Of a stretch of 64,000 nucleotides of DNA, positions 22,340 to 34,318 are shown one piece after another. The number at the start of each line of letters is the position of its first letter. Position 1 is the first letter of the stretch. The stretch comes from Harmonia axyridis. Lineage: Eukaryota > Arthropoda > Insecta > Coleoptera > Coccinellidae. Under the pieces are notes generated by a model. It was given only the letters and a program-made list of their open reading frames with translations, was not told the DNA's origin and ran no database searches. The DNA is taken from positions 71,398,798 to 71,462,797 of the forward strand of contig NC_059501.1 in the NCBI RefSeq assembly GCF_914767665.1. Reading direction: 5' to 3'. The translations under genes were made by a program, and so were the position numbers.

Positions 22340-24170
22340 TGTTCTGGAATAATGGACTTAAATTGAGAGTAGGTGAAGGATTCTGTCAACTCCCAAAATC
22401 TAAAAAGTTAAAGTCTATCTGATTGAATTGTACACCTTCATCAATTTTTAGAAAGCTATTAATGGCATAAGTAAAGATACAATATAACTGAACATAGGCA
22501 TAAATGAAATCATCGATGTATTTTATGCTACATGAAGTATAATTTGAAATAACACATTTTTTAACGATTCATTTCATTCAGACAAGTATTCAAAAGTATA
22601 TTTTTCCTATTTCAATATATAAATTACTAGTCCAACCTTTTCTGAATGTTTAAAGAATAGAGATAAAAAGATATTTCAGATAAATTTGGATAAGGTCTTT
22701 GTTTATTTCAAAGTGTTTTTGAAGCCTATGATGTAAGTTTAGATGATTTTTTAGAAATATTGGACATTGCTGAGAAAGCCTATTACAAAGTGAATAAATA
22801 AAAGAATAGATGTTCACATAAAACAAATAACAGAAACTGTGGAAATGTCAAGGTTGCCCTTTGAATTAAATGTATACTAATAACTAAATACTCCACATAA
22901 TATCGAAATTGGCCATCTAAAAGTACCAAAAATAGCATTTAGAAAAATCTTGGTACTTTGATATTATGTTTACTTACCTCCCCAAAACAAGGTTACCCAA
23001 AAAAATTTTCTAGTCAGGATAGGGTGAGTTTTGTATTCAAATAAATCCAATATGAAAAAATTTTCGAGATGAAATGTGGCTTAAATTTTGAAAAAAAAAA
23101 TTACATTTTCCATAACACCTCCATCGTAACTTATGAATTTTCACCTAAAAATCGAGTGTAATCAACTTCACAAGAAACAAAACTTCATTCATTCACTGAT
23201 TACATACTTCAAATTAGAACTTCCGACCTTCTTACTTCACTTTTTTATAGCATTATAAAAGTTGAAACTTCTCGTGATGTAAACAAAATATTACTTTTCG
23301 GTCTAATTATTTTGTTTGTGAAGTAATTAATGAAAATTTCAGGGCAATTGATAAAAAAATAAAGCTAGAGGATGACTAAGGTTATGAACCACAGAAATAA
23401 ATTAACAATAATATTGGAATTCAAAATTCTTATCAGAAAATTCTAGGATAAGAATGATAGCATATATTTCTTAATTAAGCAGACACCTTTTTGTGAAATG
23501 CTAAGATAATATAATCAGATACTCTCAAAAAATATGAGTCATTCACCCCACATACTGCTTGTTATGGAATAGAGATTAATTCTTATTCTTCTTGGAAAAT
23601 TATTTCAGCATAGTAAACGCTTAATATTAAAATTGAAACAGACTGTTTCCCAATTTGAAAACTACAATTCTTCGAGATGGAAAGAGCTAAAATTTTTACG
23701 AAAGCTGTATTATATTCACATTCATCTTTAATTAACTCAGTTCCATTTTTATGAAAGCAAAATTACAGAATTCGACCTACAAATTTTATAAATTCTTGGT
23801 AGTATCTGAATATATTCATTTTTTGAAAATTTATGGATATGATTCAAATGATGATTTTCAACATTTAATAAGAAAATAAGGATGAAAAACAACAAATATA
23901 GTTAAGTTTTTCAATTTTTTTTATTTTCTTAAATATACATTCCTCAGTATCAGGTCACAAATAAAAACATATTTGTATACAAAAAATGAAAATACTATCC
24001 CACCTATTTGAATAAACAAAAAGGAGGTTAAGTAGCTTAAAAATTAGTAGAAATCTTGATAGAAAGACTCTACAATTCACCATCAAATATGGCAAATATG
24101 GTTTAAACAAGTGTTTAATATGTACGATGTTGGGCTCTCAACTTTGTCCTTCGAAGTTGGTAATCAACGT
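22340..24170. other. Intergenic between dynamin and Rbp1
   Basis: AT-rich with no supported coding sequence. It should contain the dynamin promoter and any 5' UTR exon, plus the end of the Rbp1 3' UTR. No distinct element is recognised. Confidence 0.4.
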
Positions 24171-27055
24171 TTATCGACGATCTCTTGAATCTGACCTGCT
24201 ACGCCTATCCCTGCTTCTGGATCTAGATACAGAACGTGATCTCCTAGGCGATCTAGACCTACAAATTCAATATTAAATAAGAGATTTTTGTATAATAGAA
24301 TTGGCTATTGATTTGATAGATATTTTTGTTGATCAATTCGTCACCCCAAACAGGACAACTCAATTTTACCAGAAAACTACAAACATGTTAGAGTGGAACT
24401 GTAGTTCCAAATTTCTATATACAAATATTGTAATTTCCAATAACGGAGTAACAAAACCATTTGTGTTAATTGATATACGACTGTCTAAACTAAATTCTTC
24501 ACTAAAATGTTCGCCCATAACATCTTATAACCAGTTTCTTTAGATTTAATTCCATAAGAACTGGTAGGGTCAACTACTTGATACCCACAGAGATAATGAC
24601 ACCGATTAATGAAATATAGACTAGCTCTCTGAATATCCTTCGACTTGAAAATTTTAGATGTTCATCAAAGAAAGCCACTTTGTAAAGTATTGATTCTAGA
24701 GAAGAAAAAAATTGATAAAAAGTTTGTCTAGTACAAGCATAAATGGTATTCGAACTAAGTCAGAACATATACAAGATCAGATCTAGTTCTATAGGGGAGT
24801 TTCAGAACAATAAGATACTCTTAAATTGATTTAATTCTATCAGATATCAGAATGAGAATTCTGAAGGATCAAATTCAATAAAATATTTCGATTTTCAGCT
24901 AACCAAATACATTAAAAAAAGGTAATGTATGCCAGAAATGAAACAGTTGATTACCATGAGTATAAACATGTATCTTGAATTTACTGAAGAAGAAAACTGC
25001 TTTGAAAGTGACACTATTTTTCTGACAAACTAGATAAACAGGGATAATTACCTCAAAATGATCTCTGTGGGAAAAAAAGTATATTTTTCCATGTACGGTT
25101 CAGATGGTATATATATATATATATATATGAATATATATATTCTAATCAAGATCTTATTCAACTTATTTAGCCCAGAAATAACTTACTTCATCGGCTTAGC
25201 CAACCTAACTCAAATGAATTCAGAATCACTATTTGACAGTTACATTAAATATCATAGATTTTCTCACAAAAAAATATCGAGTGAAATGTCTAGGTTGAAT
25301 ATTTTAATGAAACTACAACAATTTAGGAACAAGCTATTGCTATGTGAAAATAAGAATTATACTCGGAACTTGTTGACAAGAAAAGCACAATATATGACTT
25401 ACCTAAAATATGAAAACGGCAAATATTGATTCTGAATTTTGTATTGTATTGGAGATATTATCTGTTAAGATTCTAAAATCAAAAACTAGGAAAGGGCAAA
25501 CATCCCCTTTCGATGCCTAAAACTTACGTAGGACCGTTGCTGAAGGTTGACAAAGTGTTGATAAAGAAAATTGTTGAGGTATTGTACAGTTGAGTTAGCA
25601 ATAACCTGTACACCCATGCGAATGAAGTTGTTTTTTGATGAGGAAAAATTTTGTTGTTTGTAGGGAAGATGTTGATAGCAGTTGCTTAGTTGGTAGAGAT
25701 GCCCTTAGCAGTTTTGTTTTGCAATTTTTGGAAGAATCTAAGCCGACAGCTGAAGATTTTCTGGTGGAAGCGATGTTGTTTAAGACCACTTTTCCTTAGG
25801 GGTCATTTGTAGCGCGGACCTCATTTAACCGACTTCATTTGGCTGTCTTTTGTAGATGACAGAAGTAGTGGTAGAACCCTAGCTGTTGTGTGGTATATAA
25901 TTATTTATAGATGAGTTGTGTAGGCCGGGGTGCGTTGGGAGGGTTGGGTAGTCTCAGTCAGGGGGAGAAAACAACAGCAGTGACGTTGGCCTGTAATATC
26001 TGCCAAAAATGAAACTTAAAATTCTTTACAGGTTATTACATTCAAAAATACCTTGAAATCATATTCAACTAATACCTAAATATTTTCATCAAAAAAATAT
26101 TGGCAAAATTTGGAATTCAGTGATTTTGAATTAACAATAACTTAAAAATCCTATTTAAACATAAAAATTTAAACATCCATGCAATTCCAGCAATGCACAA
26201 CATTAATTATTTTATGTTGATCAAATGAAATGTCAAATTGCAGATAAACCAGAGAAGAATTTAAGAGATTTCACAACTTTATGAAACATTCAAATTTTAT
26301 CACTTAGTTATATCCAAGATCAAAAAGTATGATTCTTCAATATCTCTAATTTGTGAAGAATAGACAATACACAATATTCGATACAATTGTAGTCATATAC
26401 ATATAAACATAATATATATCCTTTACGCCTAGGCGTGGGTGTCATTTCATAAAAATCAACATAAAATTTAATATGATACAGTGATATAATATGATTTCAA
26501 GAGAAGAAATAAAGGAAAAAAAGACAATTTTAAAGCGAATATAACATACCTTGAGTATCTAGAAGGTCCTCTTCTTCCACCTCCCCTTCTGGATCTTCCG
26601 TTAGACATTTCAACACGTACTCTTGTTCCACAACATCGACTGTAATTTATAATACAGATAATCTTGCAAGTTATCGAAATTGACATAGTCGAAATCAAAC
26701 TCAAATGTTGAATCAAAGAATAAATCTATCATAATAATTAAACTTTCTCATAAAAAAGTTTCACACTTATTACCAGACCATTTGAAGTTTGAAATCGATC
26801 AGAAGGTAATGATAATTATGACAAACTTTTCAACAATTTTACTTACGTTCCGTCTAACCCCCTCACAGCGTCTTCGGCATCTCGAGAATCCTCAAATTCC
26901 ACAAAAGCAAAACCTGGCGGATTTCGTGCAACCCAGACATTTCTGAGGGGACCATACTTGCTGAAAGCGCTTTCAATCTCATGCTTACTAGCAGAAGATC
27001 CTAGATTACCTACATATACTTTGCAGGAAAGATCCCATTCCCTATAGCGAGACAT
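24171..27055 (-). CDS. Rbp1: SR-family splicing factor Rbp1 / SRSF3-like
   Basis: This is a nuclear RNA-binding protein that promotes exon recognition. Exons 27055-26847, 26639-26550 and 24258-24171 join in frame to 128 residues. An RRM spans about residues 10-83, with RNP2 (KVYVGNL) and RNP1-like GFAFVEFE. A Gly/Arg linker (RSRRGGGRRG) follows, then a short RS domain ending RSRSDSRDRR. There is no zinc knuckle, so it is SRSF3-type rather than SRSF7-type. The length and the MSRYREWDL start match insect Rbp1. The 2.3-kb second intron contains a well-spliced cassette with an early stop (25,990-25,528), suggesting autoregulation by nonsense-mediated decay. Confidence 0.92.
25111..25140. repeat. 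(TA)n microsatellite in the Rbp1 intron
   Basis: A run of alternating T and A of about 24 bp is followed by 'gaatatatatatt'. It is a simple repeat with no coding meaning. Confidence 0.8.
25528..25990 (-). promoter_or_regulatory. Candidate poison exon of Rbp1
   Basis: This 463-nt cassette has a strong acceptor (ATATTACAG) and a consensus donor (GTAAGT). Joined after Rbp1 exon 2, it adds 11 residues (RPTSLLLFSPPD with the split Arg) and then TGA. Its length is not a multiple of 3. It is more GC-rich than the surrounding intron. SR-protein genes commonly carry such exons, which lower their own mRNA when protein is abundant. Splicing is predicted, not shown. Confidence 0.6.
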
Positions 27056-28610
27056 TATATTTGCTATTGATGATTAACGTTTTCTACCCTTCGGAAAATT
27101 TCAGATTAACACATTAAACAACACTTAAAACGCAATAAATTTGCGACATATACACTGTTCGGACATACACTGAATTTTTCAGTAGTGATAAAAAGATGTT
27201 GGGATGAAAGACGCTAACGAAAAGAACAGGAACGCCTAACAAATCGATTCAATGGTAAATCTTCATAGAATCTTCTATCAACATAGAATAATGGGAATGA
27301 AATTTCGTGAATTCCAGCTAAATAGAAAAGATTGACCCTTTTCATTGAAGTGATTGCGTTGAATTTCAGCACAATTTAATAGCGTCGTTAAAATTAATTT
27401 TATAATAATGAAGATTCTTGTCAACCTTTCAAAAAAACTCAATAATCTGTGCTTAAAGTGACATTTATATTGCACAATTTGACATCCCAACATTGCCAAC
27501 TCAACATCCAAAATGAGCGTCATAGGCCTAATATCAAATCTATGAACGCTATCGAGTATCGGGACAAGGGGCCCGCAACGGATGTTATCGGGGTGCCAAA
27601 GTGTCCCTTTTCAATTTTTTTGCTAGTAAAATTAGTAAGGAAATATAGTAAACCTAAATGGATATTATGTAAGGGCATCACGTTCAAACGACTGCATCGA
27701 AATGGATAATTCTTTTTTGTTCCGTTCATTACTGCCATGAGAAGGTTAATACAACAAAATATTTTCGAAAGATCGTACGGAAAAGAAAAAAAGGCTTTCC
27801 TTTTTCCTCCGAGCTAATAATCATGGAGTAGAATTTGTATTTTGGGTTGCCTGACAGAAACTAAATGATTGAATTGAAATGAAAATATAATTACCAAACT
27901 ACGCTCACTGATAATCCGATTTTCATTATTACGTATCTATAGCCTCATTAAGTATTCTGGACTTTGACGAGGATCGTTATGAATATTGAGAGCGTGCGGT
28001 ATCTAACAACTGTCGATAAAATAGTTCTTCTTAGAAATGAATCACGTTTTGATTCAACTACCTTCTTCTCATCTATTCTATTTCAGCGCGGGTGAAATCA
28101 TGGGATTCAGCTAGTCTATTGTATTCAGATTTTCGATGTAATCAATGTAATATAAATACTCGAATGAAAGTGCCTGCAAAAACCAGCATAGATAAATAAA
28201 AACCAGAATACAAACAATCAACTTTCAAAATTTAATCATTTGAATTGAATGTATTGCCAACACAAATAAAATACATCACAGTAATCATAGAATTAAGAAG
28301 AAAATTCTATTAGTGGCCCGGTGAAAATCTCATATTGAACAACAAAAAATTATACTTATATTCAATGTAATTCTATAGTTTTCAATATTATATTAATCAT
28401 CAATATAATGAAATCATATTATTATTTATTGCAGTACTATTCTATGTTTTTTATATGAGAAGATAGTTTTCATTCTATTGGCAGATAAATTTGTGTTCTG
28501 TCTGTGGTTGCAGATATAAATATTTGAACTTATTCGAAATGCAAAAATAAAAAGTTCTTAATATTTCTTAATCAATTTTAGTTCGAACGTAGTACCTCAT
28601 TATATTAAAA
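27056..28610. other. Intergenic between Rbp1 and PPIL3
   Basis: The Rbp1 5' UTR and promoter lie at the left and the PPIL3 promoter at the right. No coding exon is supported. A stretch at about 27,320-27,360 resembles 29,318-29,358, the end of the alpha-tubulin gene. Confidence 0.4.
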
Positions 28611-29286
28611 ATGGTAATTACTAAGAGAAAACCATTGAAAACTCTACAAACAATAATTTAATTTCCAGTCTGTTACTCTGCACACAAGCCTTGGAAATAT
28701 TAAAATTGAATTGTTTTGTGAATCCTGTCCGAAGGCATGCGAGAATTTTCTAGCTCTTTGCGCTAGTGATTTCTATAATGGGTGTTTATTTCATAGAAAC
28801 GTGAAAGGCTTCATCGTACAAACTGGAGATCCTACAGGAACTGGCAAGGGAGGAAATTCTATATGGGGTCAGAAATTTGAAGACGAATTCAAAGAACAAT
28901 TGAAGGTATGATCAATTAGTAATTTGTTCTAATATTTTTTATTGTATAGGATCATATCAATAATATATATTTCATTTATTGGTGCAGCACAATGCAAGAG
29001 GTATTATATCAATGGCAAATAATGGACCTAATAATAATGGAAGTCAATTCTTCATTACCTATGGGGCTCATCCTCATCTTGACCTTAAGTACACCATTTT
29101 TGCAAAGTAAGTTCTTGGCAGTAATCTTAAATATTTTCCTTAATATATTAATTTTTCAGAGTAATAGATGGTTTTGAAACTCTTGATGAACTGGAAAAAT
29201 TACCTGTAAATCAGAAAAATTACCGACCTTTAACAGATACTAAAATCAACAGTGTAACAATACATGCTAATCCTCTGGCCGGATAG
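28611..29286 (+). CDS. Ppil3: Peptidyl-prolyl cis-trans isomerase PPIL3 (cyclophilin)
   Basis: This is a single-domain cyclophilin of the spliceosome-associated PPIL3 group. Exon 1 is only the ATG (28611-28613). It is joined to 28669-28905, 28988-29106 and 29160-29286, giving 161 residues, the same length as human PPIL3. The active-site signature is present: FHRNVKGFIVQTGDPTGTG, NGSQFFIT, and HPHLDLKYTIFAKVIDG. The C-terminus HANPLAG matches the family. All junctions follow GT-AG and keep the frame. The ATG-only first exon also explains why the open frame seems to lack a start. It converges with the alpha-tubulin gene; the stop codons are only about 70 bp apart. Confidence 0.95.
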
Positions 29287-29357
29287 TCTTTCTAAATATC
29301 TCCAATTAATTTATACAAATAAATAGAGAAGATTGACCTTTTTCATTAAAATGATTG

Positions 29358-32300
29358 CTATGAATCCTTTTCTACTTCTTGGTAGTCCAAAATGAGGCAA
29401 TTCAAGTCTTCTTTTGACTCAGAAAATTCTCCTTCTTCCATTCCTTCTCCTATAAAATGATGAACAAAGGCTCTCTTAGAAAACATAAGGTTGAACTTTT
29501 GTAATATTCTGATCCATGCTTCTTTGATTGCTGTACTATTGGATAACATTGTTACAGCTCTCTGAACTCTTGCTAAATCACCACCTGGGACTACAGTTGG
29601 GGGCTGATAATTCAGACCAACCTACAAATAATCGAAAATAATAATTTTTCTCAACACTTTAAAATGAAGATTATAGTAGTATCTTATATAAATGAATAGA
29701 ACCTCACTTTGAACCCTGTTGGACTCCAATCTACAAATAAAATACTCCTCTTGCTTTTTATATTGGTAATTGCATTATTTATATCAATGGGAGAGACATC
29801 TCCTCTATAAAACAGACAACAGGACATATATTTTCCTTTTCTTGGATCGCATTTGATCATTTGATTTGCCGGTTCAAAACAGGAATTTGTGAGCTGTGCG
29901 GTGGAAAGTGTTTCATGATAGGCTTTTTCAGCAGATATAAATGGAGCATATGTAACCAAAGGAAAATGGATTCTTGGGTAGGGGATCAAATTAGTTTGAA
30001 AATCTTGGAGATCTATATTAACTGCTCCTGTAAACCTCAGAGATGCAGTTATAGTTGATGTAACCTAGAATTTGAAATTATTCACAAAATTTCTTCAATA
30101 TATCGAGGCAAATTCTTAGTATTCACAGTAAAAAAAAACAATTTTTTTTAGAATGGATAATTTAATAGACTAACAGTAAGTTTTCACATATAGTTTTTTT
30201 TGTTGTTATTTACATGATGAAGAGACTCAGTTATAAAGACAAATTTTCTATCTCTTTAATGAGGTCCATATGTTTAAATTCACTGGGTTTATTGGTGAAT
30301 ACTTCTAACAACTTATTTTTATTATCGTCATTTTGACAATAATATAATTGTAACTGGTTAGCCAAGCATAATGCTTCTTTAGAACTGATGACTTTAGAAT
30401 CGTATTCTCCTTTCATAAGAACAATACCCTTATCTTTTATAAATTCTGTATAATGTTTGATTGTTAGACATTCTGGTGCATTCTCTTTATGTACTTGAAA
30501 ATACAGAAGAGGTGTAAAATGCACACAGTTCCCTTCTATCTGTGACATGATAAACTCAAAGCCTTGACTTCGAGGTAGAGTAAAAAGGAAGGTTGGGTAA
30601 AGTTCGGACTTTTTTTTGAATTGCTCAAAGTCTTTCTGTGGGATGGTTGCTGCAATATTGCATTCTTTGAGAATATGATATTTCAACCAGATTTCTTTAA
30701 TTTCATCTGCAGATTTATCTTTTACGATGTCTACTTTCATGTATTCATCTAATGATTCCGAATTAATGTTTCTCTCTTTATTCAGAACATTTTTTGGGTT
30801 CAGCAATTGGGAATATTGACTTTCAGCTGCCTTTTTCTGTTTGTTCTGTGTCTGTTCTTTCGTCTCAACTCTCTTAAGAAATTCTTCAGGTGAAGTTTGT
30901 TGTAGTTTTGCGATTTTTTCGGCATATTTATCGAAAAATGGGTTTTGTTCCAATTCTTCTACTGCTTTTTTAGTTCGGGTTGCAGTAGTCATTATGGTTT
31001 TGTTATATGATAAACGATTATAAACTACTTTCAATAGTCTGCTTCTACGAGTAAAAACTAATACCATAGTTTAATTTAATTATTTTGATTGACAACTTAT
31101 AATTATTTATTCAACTTATTTGGAGAACTCTTAGGTTATGTCAACTCCATAGAGTAAGGTAGTCTTAATATTCTATGGTTTTTATTTAAAAATTTGAAAA
31201 CGTGAGTTTTGAATAAAAATTATACCTGTCCTAATATCCTATTTATGTTGGTGTATGTCGGTCTTGATACGTCCAAGTTTCTTGCAAGAATATCATACAT
31301 CGCTTCGTTATCAAATACAAAACACACATCTTCGTATTCTATACAATTGTGAGTTGTTAACGTTGTATTATAAGGTTCAACTATTATCGGTGATATCTAC
31401 AAAAAAAATCGAATGGAAAGTATTCTACTTAGAATTATTTCGTACAGAAATGTACCCTGGGAGAAGGATAAATGGAAAAAGTCATCTTAGGAATGTTTCC
31501 ATAATCTCTGCACAGGTTTTCGAGAACCAGAGCAGTAAAACCTGATCCTGTACCCCCACCGAACGCTCTATATAAAAGGAATCCTTGTAAAGATGAGCAG
31601 TTTTCAGCGACTTTGCGAATGCGATCCATGGTGATGCTGATCATTTCAGAGCCAATGCTATACCTCCCTGGAAAATAGTTGGGAACAGTTTCAATAATAC
31701 CTTCATATGTTTTTATTTGTACCCCTTGCGAAATTATTAGCAGCGTCTTCTTTTCCTGTAATCAAACCTTCACAATGGAATAGTTGCCTGTAGCAGCCTG
31801 TTCTTATTTCATCTAGAAAATATTCTTTATAGGTTTTCTTATCTATTAGAAGGGTTTGTAGTGGCAGGTAGTAAATAGGTATCAAGGATGAAAAGATTGT
31901 TTATGCAGGTTCAACAACACCTTGAGGTGCTTCACGCCTTTTCGCTAGTTCTCTGAACAGATTGCATTTTGTCACAATGTCTGTAATTTTAAAATTCCGA
32001 GCCGAGAATGGTCTCAAACGACCACTGATTAACTGATAAATTACTATCAAGATAAAGAAACGAATATTTAGTCCGATAAAGCGAGTAGAAAAAGAAATTT
32101 ACATCATTCGATATCGGCAGTGCCCATCCTGCCGAAATGGCACTGGAGATTTTTAAAGCATTTCTAGAAAATCTACCTATAACAGTAGGTTCCAAGTCAA
32201 CCATGACGACTCTAGGAACTGCTTTACCGACTGCTGAGATATCAAAAAAGGCGTTAAACGTTTCATCCTCCTTTTGATTATGAAAGCAAGGATAAACTGT

Positions 32301-32461
32301 GCCATCTGGTTGTATTCCATGCTCAAGACAATATAGCTCCCAGCAAGCGTTTGCTATTTGGACTCCTGCTTGGCCAATATGGATTTGAATTATTTCTTGC
32401 TAAAAAAGCATCTGCTTAAAATAATTATAAGATTATCTCAGTTATTTACATTAACAGGCAT
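29358..32461 (-). CDS. Divergent alpha-tubulin
   Basis: An alpha-tubulin-family protein of 442 residues, expected to pair with beta-tubulin in microtubules. Exons are 32461-32450 (tentative), 32399-32177, 31812-31723, 31667-31456, 31396-31226, 30064-29708 and 29621-29358, all in frame. Hallmarks include HIGQAGVQIANACWELYCLE, the GTP loop GGGTGSGF, VEPYN, and IPYPRIHFPLVTYAP. Oddities: the loop normally holding acetylated Lys40 is rewritten (TVYPCFHNQKE), with Phe at that place. The catalytic Glu254 that hydrolyses GTP on beta-tubulin is Asp (IDLQDFQTNL). The protein ends EVEKDS, so the acidic tail and terminal Tyr are absent. The open frame and correct splicing argue for function, probably tissue-specific, for example testis. 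ATPAF1 lies inside the 1.16-kb fifth intron. Confidence 0.9.
30231..31067 (-). CDS. ATPAF1: ATP synthase F1 assembly factor 1 (ATP11 family)
   Basis: This is a mitochondrial chaperone that binds F1 beta subunits and helps build the F1 part of ATP synthase. It is a single exon of 278 residues. The N-terminus MVLVFTRRSRLLKVVYNRL is basic and without acids, as expected for a mitochondrial targeting sequence. Family landmarks are NPFFDKYAEKIAKLQQ (about 42-57), KSADEIKEIWLKYH, YPTFLFTLPRSQGFEF, KGIVLMKGEYD and the C-terminal NKPSEFKHMDLIKEIE. The gene lies wholly within an intron of the alpha-tubulin gene, on the same strand, so tubulin pre-mRNA reads through it. Whether the lack of introns is ancestral or marks retrocopying cannot be told here. 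Confidence 0.92.
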   Translation of the reverse strand: MVLVFTRRSRLLKVVYNRLSYNKTIMTTATRTKKAVEELEQNPFFDKYAEKIAKLQQTSPEEFLKRVETKEQTQNKQKKAAESQYSQLLNPKNVLNKERNINSESLDEYMKVDIVKDKSADEIKEIWLKYHILKECNIAATIPQKDFEQFKKKSELYPTFLFTLPRSQGFEFIMSQIEGNCVHFTPLLYFQVHKENAPECLTIKHYTEFIKDKGIVLMKGEYDSKVISSKEALCLANQLQLYYCQNDDNKNKLLEVFTNKPSEFKHMDLIKEIENLSL

Positions 32462-32594
32462 GTCTTCTTTTTTGGCTTTGTTTCACCATTTTTCACTAAA
32501 AATTTAATACAAGTTACGGCCTATGAGGAATCAGAGGTGGAATGTGACATAGCTGTGTCAAATTAAATAAATAGTTGTTAAGGATTTGAATTTT

Positions 32595-33020
32595 ATGAAC
32601 GTCAAAAATTACTTCTAGTCCAGTCATTTGGTAATTTTTTGGAAGTTTTGAAAATAGGCGATTTTATAGATTTCGATATATGCGTTTCTTTCCGAATTTC
32701 AACTTTGCCACCGCTCACCATGTATATTTGACTAAAAAAAAGTGTGAAGTATTTAAATTGTAGGAAATATTCTCTAGTTTATATTTTTTTCATAAGATGA
32801 GTTGGAAAGGAGATATCAAAAAACTGATTTTGGAGGCCATTTTTCCAAGATATCAGCGCGAGAGGCAAATATACGTGGTGGGCAGTGGCAAATTTGAAAT
32901 GAACTATACTATATAAAAATAGAATCGTCAATTTCACAAAGAGCAAATCGAAATCTATAAAAAATTTTAAACTTCCGCCTTCCGGAAAAATTTCTAGGTA
33001 AAGTTCTTTTGACGCCCCAA
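32595..33020. repeat. Degenerate foldback / inverted-repeat element
   Basis: The left arm (about 32,595-32,735) and right arm (about 32,870-33,020) are inverted, diverged copies. Shared blocks are 'tttatagatttcgat', 'tttgccaccgctcaccatgt'-like and 'gtcaaaa...ctag'. The spacer is about 130 bp. It is non-coding and older than the foldback in the dynamin intron. Confidence 0.5.
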
Positions 33021-34143
33021 ATTACTGGATCATTTGTGCAATAATTAAAAGATAAATTGAATGCACCAAAGGTAGAAGAAACTTTATGGAATCTTACAAG
33101 ATGAAAAAAATTAATCTCTGATTTTAGATAATTCAGCTTGTCTAAATAAAGTGTGCGTGTTGAGTATGCGAAAAAGTAAAATTTCGGAGATATCTAGATC
33201 TGCCGCTCAATTAGTCTGACATTTTCGAAAATTGGTATGGATGGTAAGTAATTTCAGATCTTTTGGATATAAATCCATCAATTTTCAATATTTGTTATGA
33301 AGAACAGATTTTGGCGAGGCGTTGTCAGCCAATCCTTCCAGAGGATGTTTTGTTGAGTCTATGTTCTTGATAAGGTAAAAAATTTCATAATTCTTATGTA
33401 CTCATATAGTGATGGATCTAGATTTTTTTTAAGGTGAATTCACTGGGAATAATGAACTAATAATACCCTCTATCACTTCATTAATTCTTTTTTCAGAACA
33501 ATGACACTACATTATTTTATTCAATATATATTTCATCAAAATTTTCTTGTTTCTTTCAAAAATCAATTTTTATTATAGGAAATGATGAAGTCTAACTATA
33601 AAATCCTGTGAAAGAATTTTATGTGAGAATTAGGGTTGCCAGATATGTTAGAGCGAATATGTTAAAAGGAAAAGTATTTAAAAATGTAAAATATTGAAGC
33701 GAATAAAAAATATATATGAAATGAGAGAAGTAGAATATTACAGTGGAACAAAGAAGAGCAACAAATTGAAAACAAACATTCTGCTAAATTGATTTTAAAA
33801 AAACCAATGCAATTTACACTTTATTTTCAAAATTCTGTTCAATGTATTCTTTTCAAATGTAAAATTCAATCACCATATCAATAATTGAGATTATTTAACA
33901 GTATAGTCAGCTCGAACAATAATTAAAATTCACAAATTCAAATACATGACCATTGGAGACCTTAGATTTGGAAGTAGCAACAAGTGAGAGAGTAAAGGTT
34001 CTGGCACCCCCAATGAAAAAAGATAATTGTACACAAATTATTATAAAGAAATTCAACAAACATTATTTCAGCCTTCCAACAACGACATGAAAATGGCATT
34101 TCTGTGACTTTGAAAAAGAGTTCCACTGTTTCAGTTTAACATC
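33021..34143. other. Intergenic, nothing recognised
   Basis: AT-rich sequence without a supported exon, RNA gene or clear repeat. Confidence 0.4.
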
Positions 34144-34318
34144 TTACATCTCCTGCAACAATGCTTTGAAACCCATATTCCAATTGAAGAACATTTTGGC
34201 ATTGTTATAACACCAACCCTGAAACCTCTTCCAAATTAGTTTCAGTAAATCAGATTTCATTCAATACTTACAACTCGAGCATTCTCCTTATGCTCATCAA
34301 AATCAAATAAGGCAATGC
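34144..34318 (-). CDS. Two terminal exons of an unrecognised gene
   Basis: On the minus strand, exon 34318-34272 (acceptor TTTGAGACAG, donor GTAAGT) joins exon 34218-34144 (acceptor GGTTTCAG) in frame. Together they encode about 40 residues including IALFDFDEHKENARV and GWCYNNAKMFFNWNMG, then TAA. Without that first acceptor, the frame extends upstream about 8 codons to a stop. Splice signals on both sides of a 53-bp intron make chance less likely. I do not recognise the protein. No upstream exon is visible before the Src gene, so this may be the tail of a gene spanning it or a duplicated fragment. Confidence 0.35.

Noticed and set aside
25058..25429. Plus-strand ORF of 123 residues in the Rbp1 intron
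   Set aside because: It includes a TA microsatellite, has no motif, and lies antisense within the intron.
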